Source: Mastigias papua (taxonomy: Eukaryota; Cnidaria; Scyphozoa; Rhizostomeae; Mastigiidae). Taken from it: 64,000 nt of DNA. The notes below the pieces were generated by a model that did not search any database, had not been told where the DNA came from, and saw nothing but the letters and a program-made list of their open reading frames with translations. This document shows positions 47,301-58,343 of the stretch, one piece after another. The stretch is taken from positions 19,194,784 to 19,258,783 of the forward strand of contig OZ025268.1 in the NCBI GenBank assembly GCA_964019165.1. Direction: 5' to 3'. A program made the position numbers and the translations under genes. Numbering within the stretch: the first letter of the stretch is position 1; every line of letters starts with the position of its first letter.

Positions 47301-50300
47301 AACAAGAAGAGTACAAAGCCATGAGAACAATTCCACAAAATGATGTAGAGTTTAGCTTAGAATATGTTCACACAGGTGGGATGAAATTTGTTGGGACCAC
47401 GTCAGTCAAAGAGAGTCTATCTCAAAGAGGTATTGATGGCTGCTTTAGGAAGGCTACATACAATGGGAAAAGTGTGATTGAAGGTGCACATGTGACTTTG
47501 ATTAATGCAAATAACTCAGTCTGCCCTCTACAGTCATTCTTCAATTTAGTTGATTTCCCATTCAAACAGTCATATGTGTCATATAACTACACCGGTTCCC
47601 AGATGGTAGTAAGCTTTAATTTTAAAACAAGGCAAGTCAATCAGGTGCTCTTTGAAACTGGACACAATGCTTTGCCTGATGTGCAGATAAAACTTGATAA
47701 AGCTGGGAAAGTCCTATTGCAGTTTGGGAAAAGTAGCCTGCCTTCAGAAGTATCTGGTGCACACGATGGTTATTGGCACAGTGTCAAGTTTTTATGGTCT
47801 TCTGTCCCACCTTACAAGATGATACTCCAGGTGGATCAAAATACTGTTAGTAAGGACATGACAAATGGATTCCCTTCTATTGATTTCATTGAAAAGATCC
47901 ATTTTGGAAAGGAGTTTCAAGGCTGTATGTCAGACATAGTAGTTAGTGGACGAAAACTTGTGCATTCTGATTTTGACAAGTATGGACCAAGTGCCCAATG
48001 GAAGCCAACATTTGGAAATTGTGTACAGTTTGATTTGTGTGTACCAAACCCATGCTTGCATGGTGGGAAGTGTAAAGAGGTCTATGATGTGAAAGGCCTG
48101 TCAAGGGGTTCCTTTGAATGCAATTGCTCAAATACAGGATACGCTGGAAGTGTATGTAATAAACGTAAGTTATAAATCATCATTAAGTTTGAGTCCTCTT
48201 CAATATTCTAACTTCAATTGAATTCCTTTCCTTTTGACTAGTGAAGCTTTTTAAAGGGGGCAGTTTTATGCTTCTGCTTAATTAGTATATGTTAGTAATG
48301 TAATATTTATTTCCATTTTTCTAAGCTTTGTCAGTTCCTCCCTCCCATCTCAGCATTCCGCCATCCTCCTGGACCACTTGCCCTTTATCAGGCCTTCTCT
48401 CCCACCTCATGGCCTCCTCTCGCTTGCCTCTCCTGTCTCCTGCCCCTCCCTACCCTCCTCTCCCTCCCCTCACTCTCTTCCCCATCCTCTTAATGCTCTC
48501 AACCCCTCTCACCTTCTTCCGGTCTTAGTCCTACCTCTCATTCCTTCTTCTTTACCTCGCCTTCTCAGTGCTATGTTCTCACCACTTAAACGAGATTTGT
48601 ATATTTCAGCGCTTCACAGTAGATCTTGTTCAGCTATCAATGCAGGATCTAGTAGCGCAACCAATGGTAAACACTTCATTGACGTGGATGGTATCGGACC
48701 GCTGCCAAAAATCGAAGTCGAGTGCCATTTCGGTTTTCAAAGTGTTAGCACTGTTATCAATACAAAGCTGGCGAGCGAAGTGTCAGTTGAAAATGCGTTT
48801 GGCCAAAAGCGTATACATATTCCTTACACAGCAGATAAGAGAAGTATATGGTCCATAACATCCCAAAGTCAGCAGTGTCAGCAAAACGTAAAATACGTCT
48901 GCACAAGATCTGCGTTGTTTCAATCACCAAAAGGACCACCTCAGGTAGGCGTGTGTAGTGATTTGTCATGTCTTCATCCCAGGCACAAAACTAAGGGGGT
49001 ACAAGAGGCATTGCCCGCTTAGTTCAAATGCGTTGCCCCTTTTTGCCTGTTCAAAATTTTATGATTATAGCATGTTTTTTGCCTAAATATCATTTATGGT
49101 CTAGTAGGAGAGATAACCTCTTTGGGGCATCTGAAAAATCACTGGACATCCTTTGGGGTAGAAGGAGCATATTTGAACTTTTGAAACTATATCTGGGCGT
49201 GCAGACATGCGCAAGATGAAACTTTTTATTGACTGAAAATGATACAGTGCACATCTTGAAAAAGAGAGACTTGTGTTTTATTGTACCCCCATACGGTGTT
49301 CACTTAGTTTACATAGACCCAAAGTCAGTATTACACAAATATTTAAGTTCCTTTTAGGTGTACCACCTAGATCTCCCTTGAACCTGTTTTGAAATCTCTA
49401 AATTATGCAAATAATCCTGCATTTAATCTGTATGCAGATTATGCAAAAAATGAAAAATTATGCAGATTATGCAAATAAACGATTATGCAGAATATGCAGG
49501 AAACAGTAAATGCAACATTGAAAGAGTTTAAGAAAGTAAATCCCTCTTAATAAGTGTAGCAGAAAAACTCACTTGAGATGAACAATTTCAATGCATTTAG
49601 AACAAACCTGATGACAGATCTAGGAGTTTTGAAAGAATTCAAGAATATTGTTTCACAATCACAGTTGTGTCATGCATATGCTGATGTCGTATGGAGTAGT
49701 ATATCGAGAACAAACCAAGCTTTTCTCCAACGCCTACCAAATTGCTCTTACCCCATTAGAAAATAAGAATTGAAGACAACTGGTCAGTGTCTTCGTCTAA
49801 CGTCATGGTTGAAGTGTCTTATTTCCTATGAGATTTTAAGGGATCTTTTTCCTGAAAGCTTGTGGGAAAAATAAACACTGACGTCGTTTCACTCGCGTAT
49901 AGAGTGAGATAGGGTAGAGATAGCCAGGTTCCCAGCTACAGGACAAAATTTGCCAAGAGTTATTTTCATTCTACAGAAATCGAAGCATGAAACGATACTC
50001 CTGTTTAAATTTATGAGCTATCAACTTCAGATCGTATCAAAGCAACTTTGAACGCCTTTGCAGAGCTAAAACACATTTCCGTAGAATAAACCATAGTTTC
50101 AATTTGTTTTTCCCTTAGCAATTAGTATATTTCCATCTTTACATTTTACTTTAGATATTTCACCACTGACAAGTTACATTTGTGTATAAAGAATATTAAA
50201 TAGAAATGAAGTTGAATGTTGCAAGGCCAGGCAGGCCATCCCTATTTTCATCCAGTTTGTCATTTTTTCTCTTATTTGCTTTTTCATAGTCATATCTAAT

Positions 50301-53300
50301 ATTTATTGTTTGTATTAGCAATGGTCATAACACATACGTGCTCGACTTGGTTGCATCTCGTTCTATCTTCATGTCCGTGGTATCTTACCGGTGACTGTCT
50401 TGTGTTGTAGGTTCGGTGGTTAGGACCTGACAGATATTTCCATTACTACTGGGGTGGGTCTAATGGCAGGACTGATCACTGCCTGTGTGGTGTCTACAAC
50501 AACTGCACTGACAAGTCCAAGTATTGTAACTGCGATGCAAGATCAGATAAAGAAACAAGAGACGAAGGCCCACTTGCAAACAAGAAACATCTGCCAATGT
50601 GGACAATTGAATTTTTCGATGTTGCCTCTTGGAAAGGCTCAAAGGGCCGCTTTTCTATTGGTGCTTTAAAATGTAGTGGAGATGGTATGAAAATTTTATT
50701 TAAGAAGTCGTACATACTTAGCGCGTTGCTATACCCCATACAGCGGCTAACCTGTAGTTTCCCAACAATGCTGTGTATTGAATTTATTGTGTTTGTGCTG
50801 ATAACTAGTTGTATCTAGATGCATGGAGGATTTTTTTTAGGCACTTTATCTTGGAGTTAGGGAAATATGATAGAAGTAGCTGCTATATACAGTACATATA
50901 AGCATCAGCAAAAAGTTCAATTTTTAATACGTTTCGGCTTTCGTCTTCATCAGTATTAGTTTTAGCAGTTTTTTCTTGATGCAGATTTGTAGCAGTCCGA
51001 TGATTAATGCTTTCTTCTTTTTACTTAGTATCAAAAAACAATGCTGTGTCGTTCCGAGACTCCATGGCCTATCTTAACATCAAGCCAAATTCTGTTACCG
51101 ATTACAACAACGCTATAGACGCGATGACTGTCTCATTCAGTTTCAAAACAACCAAGGCTGAAGGTGTACTCCTTTACGGTAAAGGACGGATATCAATGGA
51201 TTATATAACAATTAAGATACAGAACCAAAATCGATTAAGAGCGGAGGTCAACCTGGGTTCCAAGGCGGATTTTGTCGATGTTACCATCAAAGCAAAAGTC
51301 GATGACGATGCAAGTCACTCTGTATTCTTTGAGTTTAACAGAAAGGACATTTCCTTGACTGTCGATGGAACGACTGTCTCCGCAAAGCGCGATCCAATTT
51401 CGCAATCGCATTTGGATCTTGATGGTGAAGCAATGTCTGTTGGAGGTGGGCAGGGTGTTACGGAAGGATTTACAGGATGTATCTCTAGCCTGGTAATGAT
51501 TTACGCTCGTATCACTATCATTTGTTTTCATTATTTGTTTTCAATGTATCAGCGATGATTTTAAAACCCGAAGCTCAATGATAATAACATTGGTTTAGGC
51601 TGGTATTTTTGAGTATTTTGTTGGTATAGAATTGGCTAGTGGCCGATATATAATAAATAATATATAATATATAAAATATAACATATAATATGTAATATAT
51701 AATAAATAATATATAACTTATAATATAATCAACTTATTTAATGTTGGCGCTAAAGAAGATCAATGGTTCGAGGCGAACTCGCGCGCTACAGTTGGGGTAC
51801 TTGCTTACTGCCCACCCAGCAGCAAATGGGCACCTGGTGGCAACACTCTTAAAGGCGACGAGAAAGTAACTGGCTACCCTACCTCATTATGCTGATAGCC
51901 GAGGATGAGTGTCCTCGCTAACAGCTATCCCCTCCCCAACGTATGGAATCGTTTATGGGACTAGCGGTTTCCTAGTTACTTTATTGGTACAGACTAGAGA
52001 ATGTGACCTCATTACCATGTTGAGTGCTCGTTTACATTTGATCTCTTGGATTTAATACCTGCGACGATAATGTAGCGGTGCTTCCCTCATTTTCATTTCA
52101 TTTTCACTGTCACTTATTTATACATGGTAACTCTTCAGATTATACACTTATTTTGCAGGGGGTTATGTTAAAAAATAATTTACAATATGTTCAAAGCTAG
52201 TAACTAGTATTTACGAAAAAAGAGATAGAAATATCACATAAAATACAGAGAATTTTTGCAAGCATGGTCTTTATGCAAGCATGATTTTTAGCTTCGCTTT
52301 GAACGCTGAAAAACTATAAGCTGTTTTACAGTCATTTGGCAGTGAGTTCCAGATCGTAGCCCCCCTTGTATGCTAAGCAGTTTTGCCCAAGTTTCGTTTC
52401 AATCTAGGGGGTCTTAGATTTAAATTGGAATTACTTCCTCGATTATACAGCCCAAAGTTTCTCGCGGTTGCGAGTCCTACTGCATTGCGCTTTCAAAGCA
52501 GAGTGTTAGTTCTTTCAGATTTGTCGGCTAATTGCACGATGGCCTGGGCGGCAGAAAAGCAAGTTAGCGCAGTACTATATTTAATTCTAGTGTGACATAG
52601 CTTCAGTTGACAGTCGGTGGGTGACAGATAGTGAGCCATTGGAATTGAAATGCCAAAGGACGATAAAGAGCAACTCCAATGACACGCCTGCTGTCACTTT
52701 GTAATCGACTAATTTCTTTTAAAAGAGTTTACTTGTGCAAAGTGTTGCCTAAGTCTTATCATGTTTTGTTGTAGATTCATCCATTTCATTTCATTTCATT
52801 TCAAAACTTCATTTAATGTTGGTGAAATATACAATAGTTATAATAACTAATGAAACATGCAGACTAAAACAGAATGCTAAAATAAATCAACTATTTATTT
52901 GACAACAAAGTACTTTAATAGTTAACATTTGCATATGAGTACCATTCTAGGCTATTATTTTTTGTTTGAATATAGCTTAGCTCTTTGCAACTTTAATTTC
53001 ATCACAGTGATGCTATTCCAAAGCAGGCCTTCTTTACATTTCAATGAATTTGTACCAAATCTGTGATCTAGCAGGTGGAAGCTCACAAAGTTACTTAGTT
53101 CTAATATCGTACACCACCAATTTCTTGGTGTAGAGATATCACATATGCGGAGGTTTTAAGTGGTTGACCGTCTGATATACAGTCTTTTGGGGGCTGCTTT
53201 AGGAATGTTCTTAACAAATGCGTGGAGGCGATACTATGCTCGAATCGATTTTCTGGATCCCCCTAAAGACAGTTTCAACTGTCTTCTGCATGCTTAGTAG

Positions 53301-55290
53301 GAAATAAACTTTTAATCCCTAGCATTTATCTATACTGATCTAATTCTTTTTAGTTCATAAACGGCTTGATGATTGATCTGAAATCGACTGCAATGTACAT
53401 GGAGGAGTATGGTGTGCATGTCGGATGTGGTATTGGGTGCAGCCGTCCTGGCATTGTGCCCTGCAATTATGGGAAATGCGTTGAGAAATATTCATCGTTC
53501 ACTTGTGACTGCGCGCTGTCACCGTTTGATGGGAGGTACTGCCATAAAGGTAGGTTGTATTTTCGATACACAGTGTTCACGTAATATTTTAGTGTACAGA
53601 CAAGTAGGAGGGTGCTTGTTTAATCTTGACTGATGTTGAGAGCCCGGGTTTTATCTTTAGGCGATCTAGTGCGGTTGTTTGTTTTGAGGAGAGTAGCTGC
53701 AAATTAGAGTGCCTTTTCCATGTTGTGAAGCATAACGATGGAATCAAGTAACCAAGTAGTGACATGGGATTTTTATCCTCTCTATCATGCTCCAAAATTC
53801 TACATCAGAGCGGTTTTACAGTGCGAGTTATAGAAAGGATTTGCTGACAAGAACTTCCCAAGCCCATCCCCATACTATGTGGATTTCATATGCAAACATT
53901 TTATGTCTCAGTTCCCAGCCGAGCTTTTGCAAATTGCAGGAGGTCCAAATATGAACTGGGACAATCCAAAAGTATGATATAAGTGGAGATGGACCTCTAT
54001 GAGCTTAAGTTATATTTACCGTATGGCGCTTGATTTTATCAGCTCCCCCCTCTTATAGTCATGTTACAAATACATAGTGTATGCCCCACATCTATTTTTT
54101 AAGGTATAATTGTGTATTTGCCGTTGTCATGTAGCGTTGAATATCTTGCAGTATCTCTATGAAATAGTTGTAAATGCCAGTGAACATAGCATTATGAAAA
54201 CTTATCAGAAAAGAAACTTAATTAACTAACCATAGCTAAATAAATTTTTTGAATATACCCAGGAAAGATTCCTGCTTGGTTTTGGTAGGAAGGTCATTCC
54301 ACATTCTTGGGTTCTTTTTTAAGGATCGATTCCGATTTCCCTCTAGAATCATATCCAGTCACCTTCAAGAAAGGTTCAAGCCTAATGTATACTTTTGAGA
54401 CTCCAGTGCTGGTCAATGAAGGAGTAGCAGTTGTGGCCTTCAAAACTGATCAGCAGGACAGCCTTATATTTAGTATCCATGGTGACAAGCCAAATTGTCA
54501 TCTTTCTCTTGTACTCATGAATGGCAACTTAAAGGTAGCATTCAACTTCGACACGTCCTCTTCATCGTCTATATTCCTCGATGTCGAGACGTTCTCGTCA
54601 AAGTACAGGTTTGATGATGGGAAACTTCACAGCGTCAGGATTTTCCATAACGGTAAGAAAGTTACAGCCCAGCTGCTGGACGGAAAATCGACATTGAACA
54701 CGAAGAACCTAGAGTCTCGTGATGAATTGCTAACTGGCGTGAAGATATCAATTGCCAGTGTTAAAGCTCCATTGTCGCCGCAGACGAGTTTGCCAAATAG
54801 TTTTCTTGGCTGCATGTCCTCGTTCAAGTACAGGTACTTGCCACATATGGCAGGGAAACCTGTCCACATTGATATATTCTCATTGTTCGGGGAGGGAAGT
54901 AAAGATGTGGGAGGGGATGCGAAATTCGGTGCATGCAGCAAGCCCTTGCCAACACCGCCGCCTCTGCCTAGATTGATCGGACGTCCGAGCCCAACTACGA
55001 GATACGTACGTCCCGCACCGCAAATTACCAAGGTTACGCGTGATTATTCGATGTTTATTATCTTAGTCGCTTGCGTGATTGGTCTCTTTCTGTTGCTCGT
55101 CATTGTGATCTTGTGTAGACACATCAATCGTAACCTCGGTGCTTACAAAACGAACGAAGACAGACGACCGCTGTCCACAGGCATGGAAGCTTCCCCTTCT
55201 ACACAAGCAGATGCAGAGGATGGTAGAGGGCCGGACACAGACGCTGAATCAGAAAAGAGGAGTAGCAAGAAAGCAGAAGTTTATGTATGA
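44334..55290 (+). CDS. Contactin-associated protein (Caspr/neurexin IV)-like receptor, discoidin-less, 8 exons
   Basis: Exons: 44334-44412, 46151-46319, 47137-48164, 48610-48944, 50411-50684, 51029-51492, 53354-53549, 54347-55290; 3489 nt, 1162 aa, GT-AG borders, phases agree. Domains: signal peptide 1-26; LamG1 and LamG2 (about 27-375); EGF1 (about 376-425, CVPNPCLHGGKC); fibrinogen-like module (about 426-628) with the Caspr block HYYWGGSNGRTDHCLCGV and NCTDKSKYCNCDA; LamG3 (629-805); EGF2 (806-848); LamG4 (849-1045); Pro-rich stalk; transmembrane helix 1084-1105. The tail has a juxtamembrane RNLGAYKTNEDR resembling the protein-4.1-binding motif of neurexin/Caspr and ends KKAEVYV, a hydrophobic PDZ-ligand type. 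Caspr proteins join cell-cell contacts such as septate junctions in other animals. The N-terminal discoidin domain typical of the family is absent: exon 1 (signal peptide) splices straight into LamG1. Exon 3 is unusually long (1028 nt), carrying most of LamG1, LamG2 and EGF1. The last acceptor is set by phase (see findings). Confidence 0.95.
48331..48565 (+). repeat. Pyrimidine-rich tract upstream of the fibrinogen-like exon
   Basis: About 235 bp dominated by C and T (CTCCC, CCTCTCC runs) on the transcribed-sense strand, ending some 45 nt before the acceptor of exon 48610-48944. The long reading frame through it is a composition artefact. Confidence 0.85.
49401..49503. other. Cluster of ATGCA/ATGCAAAT words in the Caspr-like intron
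   Basis: Within about 100 bp ATTATGCAAATAA occurs twice, with ATTATGCAAAA, ATTATGCAGAT, ATTATGCAG and AATATGCAGG. ATGCAAAT is the octamer recognised by POU-domain factors in animals. It could equally be a degenerate tandem or palindromic repeat. Confidence 0.55.
51645..51730. repeat. TA-rich simple repeat
   Basis: ATATAATAAATAATATATAA-type low-complexity tract just 5' of a SINE body, in the Caspr-like intron after exon 51029-51492. Confidence 0.85.
51760..51985 (+). mobile_element. tRNA-derived SINE, family 1 (copy b, 5'-truncated)
   Basis: Begins within the tRNA-like head at CAATGGTTCGAGGCGAACTC (box B) and continues with CTGCCCACCCAGCAGCAAAT, GGTGGCAACACTCTTAAAGG and GGAATCGTTTATGGGAC, collinear with 60679-60960. 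Box A is missing. Confidence 0.85.
52271..52485 (-). mobile_element. LINE (L2/CR1-like) ORF C-terminal fragment
   Basis: The minus strand reads GLYNRGSNSNLNLRPPRLKR, one internal stop, then TRGATIWNSLPNDCK and FSAFKAKLKIMLA before a stop at 52273-52271. The RGSN...WNSLP...FK..L pattern is typical of the C-terminal end of L2/CR1-clade reverse-transcriptase ORFs. It is broken by the stop and truncated upstream. Confidence 0.82.
52779..52803. repeat. (ATTTC)n microsatellite
   Basis: CATTTCATTTCATTTCATTT run in a Caspr-like intron. Confidence 0.85.
52985..53075 (-). mobile_element. Probable LINE ORF C-terminal relic
   Basis: The minus strand reads HRFGTNSLKCKEGLLWNSIT, matching the GxxSxxxxGxxLWNxL pattern of LINE ORF tails. 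It is degenerate and in the same orientation as its neighbours at 52271 and 54236. Confidence 0.5.
54017..54062 (+). repeat. Half-terminus of the TA/CCGTA MITE family
   Basis: TTTACCGTATGGCGCTTGAT followed by a CCCCCC run resembles the left end of the copies at 3717 and 55720. No partner terminus was found, so this is likely a solo end. Confidence 0.45.
54236..54316 (-). mobile_element. LINE ORF C-terminal fragment abutting the last Caspr-like exon
   Basis: The minus strand reads PRMWNDLPTKTKQE, then GIFKKFI and a stop at 54238-54236: the same LINE C-terminal block as at 52271. It ends about 30 bp before the acceptor of exon 54347-55290. Confidence 0.7.
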
Positions 55291-55719
55291 GTGTTGTTAA
55301 TAGAAATTGGCCTCCATGACTTAGAACGTGCATGCCAATTTCATTGGCCTAGGCACAATGAAACCTCGGTACAACAATGGCGGCTAAAGCTGCACAAGAC
55401 CTTCACGTTAATTTTTCAGCAGTGGACAGTTTATGTGTAGCGGAGCCATAATACCTCTTCGAAGGACCGTTTTGTTGTTGCTATTGGGCATGTCATATGG
55501 AAGTTTCTACTTGAAATTTTCCAATACCATATATATGGAAAGATGGTGACATTGTTTGCATTACATTTTGATTTCTTAAACTGGAAGAGGGTATTTAGTA
55601 GTTATTGTGACATTTTTTTCGGTATATTTTAAGATTTTTAGTAGGACTAAAAACACCTGTAGAAATAATTTTTTTTCTAATTGTTGAATTGTTTAGGCAC
55701 TCACATGTTCACTCAAATA

Positions 55720-55855
55720 CCATATTTCTGCTAATGAACGCCGCCCTCTAAAATGCCGTACTTCTATCCAACCATTTATATTGAACCCCACCGTCTATTA
55801 AACGCTCCACCAAAAAAGTGGGTTTTTAGAATATGTGTTTATTAGAGGAATACGG
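55720..55855. mobile_element. Short MITE of the CCGTATT terminus type
   Basis: Left end CCATATTTCTGCTAATGAAC; complement of right end CCGTATTCCTCTAATAAACA. Flanks TA on the left, TT on the right, so the duplication is imperfect. About 136 bp, just 3' of the Caspr-like gene and possibly within its 3' UTR. Confidence 0.6.
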
Positions 55856-56824
55856 TTTAGCACTAGTGTGTAAATAGAAGAGGAAGAATAGGTAAATTAG
55901 TTCAAATTGCGAAAATGATCCATAGATCATTGTCTAAATGGAGTTTGAACATATCTTGCTGCAAGGAGTCTTCATGACGGTATTTTCCCCAAATCGAAAC
56001 CAACGAGACGAATAGTGATTTTGTCAGTTATGGAGAAATGCGGCTTCAAGTAGCAGGTTGACTGGCCTTGATATTGACATTATCAAATCACTTTAACATA
56101 AGACCGAAAACCAATCAATCCCTGAAGACCAGTATCCACTTCGGGGTCTGAAAAGCTTGGACCCATAGGAGTTGCACTATACCCAGCCTTTGTTGGTTAT
56201 GTCACAGCCTTTATGTGGAACAGTAGTGGGGGCAATAAGAAGTTGCTGTTGGGATTTTTCGAGAGGCATCAAAGCTTATTTGCAAATCGTTTGAATGGAG
56301 AAGCCCGAGCTTTATATATATTTGTAGATTGATGATAATTTTGACCCCGAGAAAGTCACTCTTGGATGATGCAAAGATAACTGGATGGTTACATGGGAAT
56401 CCTCTTGTAAATATATTGCTGAAAAACATCCATTAGGGACTGCATAATCTTGGAAAAGTCTAAAAAGACAAGGAAGAATGATTTCATAGAAAATTTTGCG
56501 CAAAAGAAACCTCCATTTGGTGATAAACGAGGTTTTAGAGTATTCTTATGCTCTGTCAAGGTAAATATCAAGATTGTAAGGTTGTTTTTCAAAATAGAAC
56601 GTAGTTTTGTTGTATATTTTATATATTTTGATTTGCGCAATTTTCTACTACGAACGTGTGGTTCAACATTGCTTATTGAGGTAAAACAATATTTATGTGA
56701 TTTCAAGTAATTTTATGATGTTTTGTACAATAGATAGGAAACTTGGGTAGAAAATGTTTCGCACTTTAGCATTTTATGTAGTCCTCGTTGCACAACAAGG
56801 GAATTTTGGTTGGTTTACTCCTTA

Positions 56825-57114
56825 CCGTAAAGACTCTTTTAAGCCCCCTGAGGACTTATTAATTTTTCAGTTATTTATCGGGGGCTAAAAAGAGAGAAAG
56901 GCTTAATAGAGAGGGGGGCTTGTATGAAAATGCAATCATGGTTGAGCTATTTAGTGCAATATAAATGATGCTCTCCTAGTGCTTTTCATTTTCAGAACAA
57001 TTATTGAGGGGTAGGGGCTAAGCAGAGGGGGATAGTACAACAATTTTTTGATCTGATGGGAACTATAGAAGAGGGGGCTTGAAAGAGAGGGGGGGCTAGA
57101 CACAGCTTTTGCGG
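56825..57114. mobile_element. TA-flanked MITE with G-run interior (copy 6)
   Basis: Left end CCGTAAAGACTCTTTTAAGC then CCCC; complement of right end CCGCAAAAGCTGTGTCTAGC then CCCC. TA at 56823-56824 and 57115-57116. Interior units such as GAGAGGGGGGCTTG. About 290 bp. Confidence 0.8.
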
Positions 57115-58293
57115 TACCTCGGTGTTTTATATAAAGATGTAGAGCAATTCTTAATTGTAGTGACCCACATTCAGGAGCGTACCATTATTGCATGGTGGTA
57201 AATTCATGGGTAGATCAACGGAATCTGCATGTTTTGGTAGGAAAGGAAAATAATGTTATTTGTCGACCCTCATTTGTTAGTCCTTTGGGTTTTGTACCAG
57301 GGATGCCGGAAGTAATAGAAGATTATGGGCAGTTCTCTGCAAAGGGGCACTTTGCTCATTATAATGATCATCTGGGTGAATCGAGGCTAGAAATAACCCA
57401 GGACGAGGCAGGGTTATTTTGTGCAATGTAGATAGGCTGTTATTCGTTGGCTCTTAACATGTTGCTCAGAAGCACATCATTCACTTGAATGGATCCATGT
57501 CAACGGCCCATTTCTTACAGTTTTTGTTAACGGTTCGTCATGATTATTTCTCGAATGCACATACACACTTGCGATAGTTTTCAATTCACGGTTTGCGGTT
57601 CAACTTTCCTGCCAATTTTGAATGATGTTGTTTGCAGAATTTGAGGCAAAGAAGTTCGGGTGTTTTCAGACTCAATTTTGTCCAGAGTTAAGGACGGATT
57701 TTGTGTGGCATTATACTTAATCTTCTGGCGCTATCAATTAGCTAGATTCTACGCAGATACGCCTCTTTCCGTCTGTATTAATCCATTGTCTTTGCATTAG
57801 AATGACATTTGCTTAAGCTCTAATTAAGACTGCTTAAATGGGTAGAAGACCGCGACAGAACCTCCTCCTCGGCGTACCAGTTGCTATGTGCACTTTATTG
57901 CTGTGAGTTTGTCTCGGTTTTGCTATTCCATTGTAATAAGAGTGTGGAAACTTATGGGTTGTTAAGTATCCTGACACTTAATGAAATCCAGAATCCAGAA
58001 ACCGAGTTGTTCGAGCGTTTGTCTGCGGCGCGGAAAGTCCAGTGTCCGAGGTACATCTGGAGCCATTGTTGGATAGCTCATTCGTTCTCCACCCATCATA
58101 AGAGGGCGTCGAAGACATTTATGAAGTGAAGGCAATAAGGAATTATGCTCACATTACCCCCACCTTGCGAAGTTTGAGACGCACGAAGTGTGTTCTGTCT
58201 ACAAGCAATAGTCAGCGTACCGATCTAAGGGACTTGCGTGTCCCATTCAGGGGCTGCGCCAGCCACCGCAGACTCAGGGAGGAGAGTTTGGCA

Positions 58294-58343
58294 GACCACA
58301 CCCTATTGACCACGCCCTATCGATCACGCCCTATTGACCACGC
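58294..58343 (+). repeat. 14-bp tandem repeat, about 3.5 copies
   Basis: Unit GACCACGCCCTATT with single-base variants, four starts at 14-bp spacing. No gene context. Confidence 0.8.

Noticed and set aside
48328..48609. Open frame extending upstream of the fibrinogen-like exon
   Set aside because: Reads through a pyrimidine tract with no domain similarity; the acceptor at 48610 gives correct phase with the previous exon.
54324..54346. Upstream acceptor for the last Caspr-like exon
   Set aside because: Starting at 54324 puts the following LamG4 sequence out of frame with the phase-1 donor at 53549; 54347 fits.
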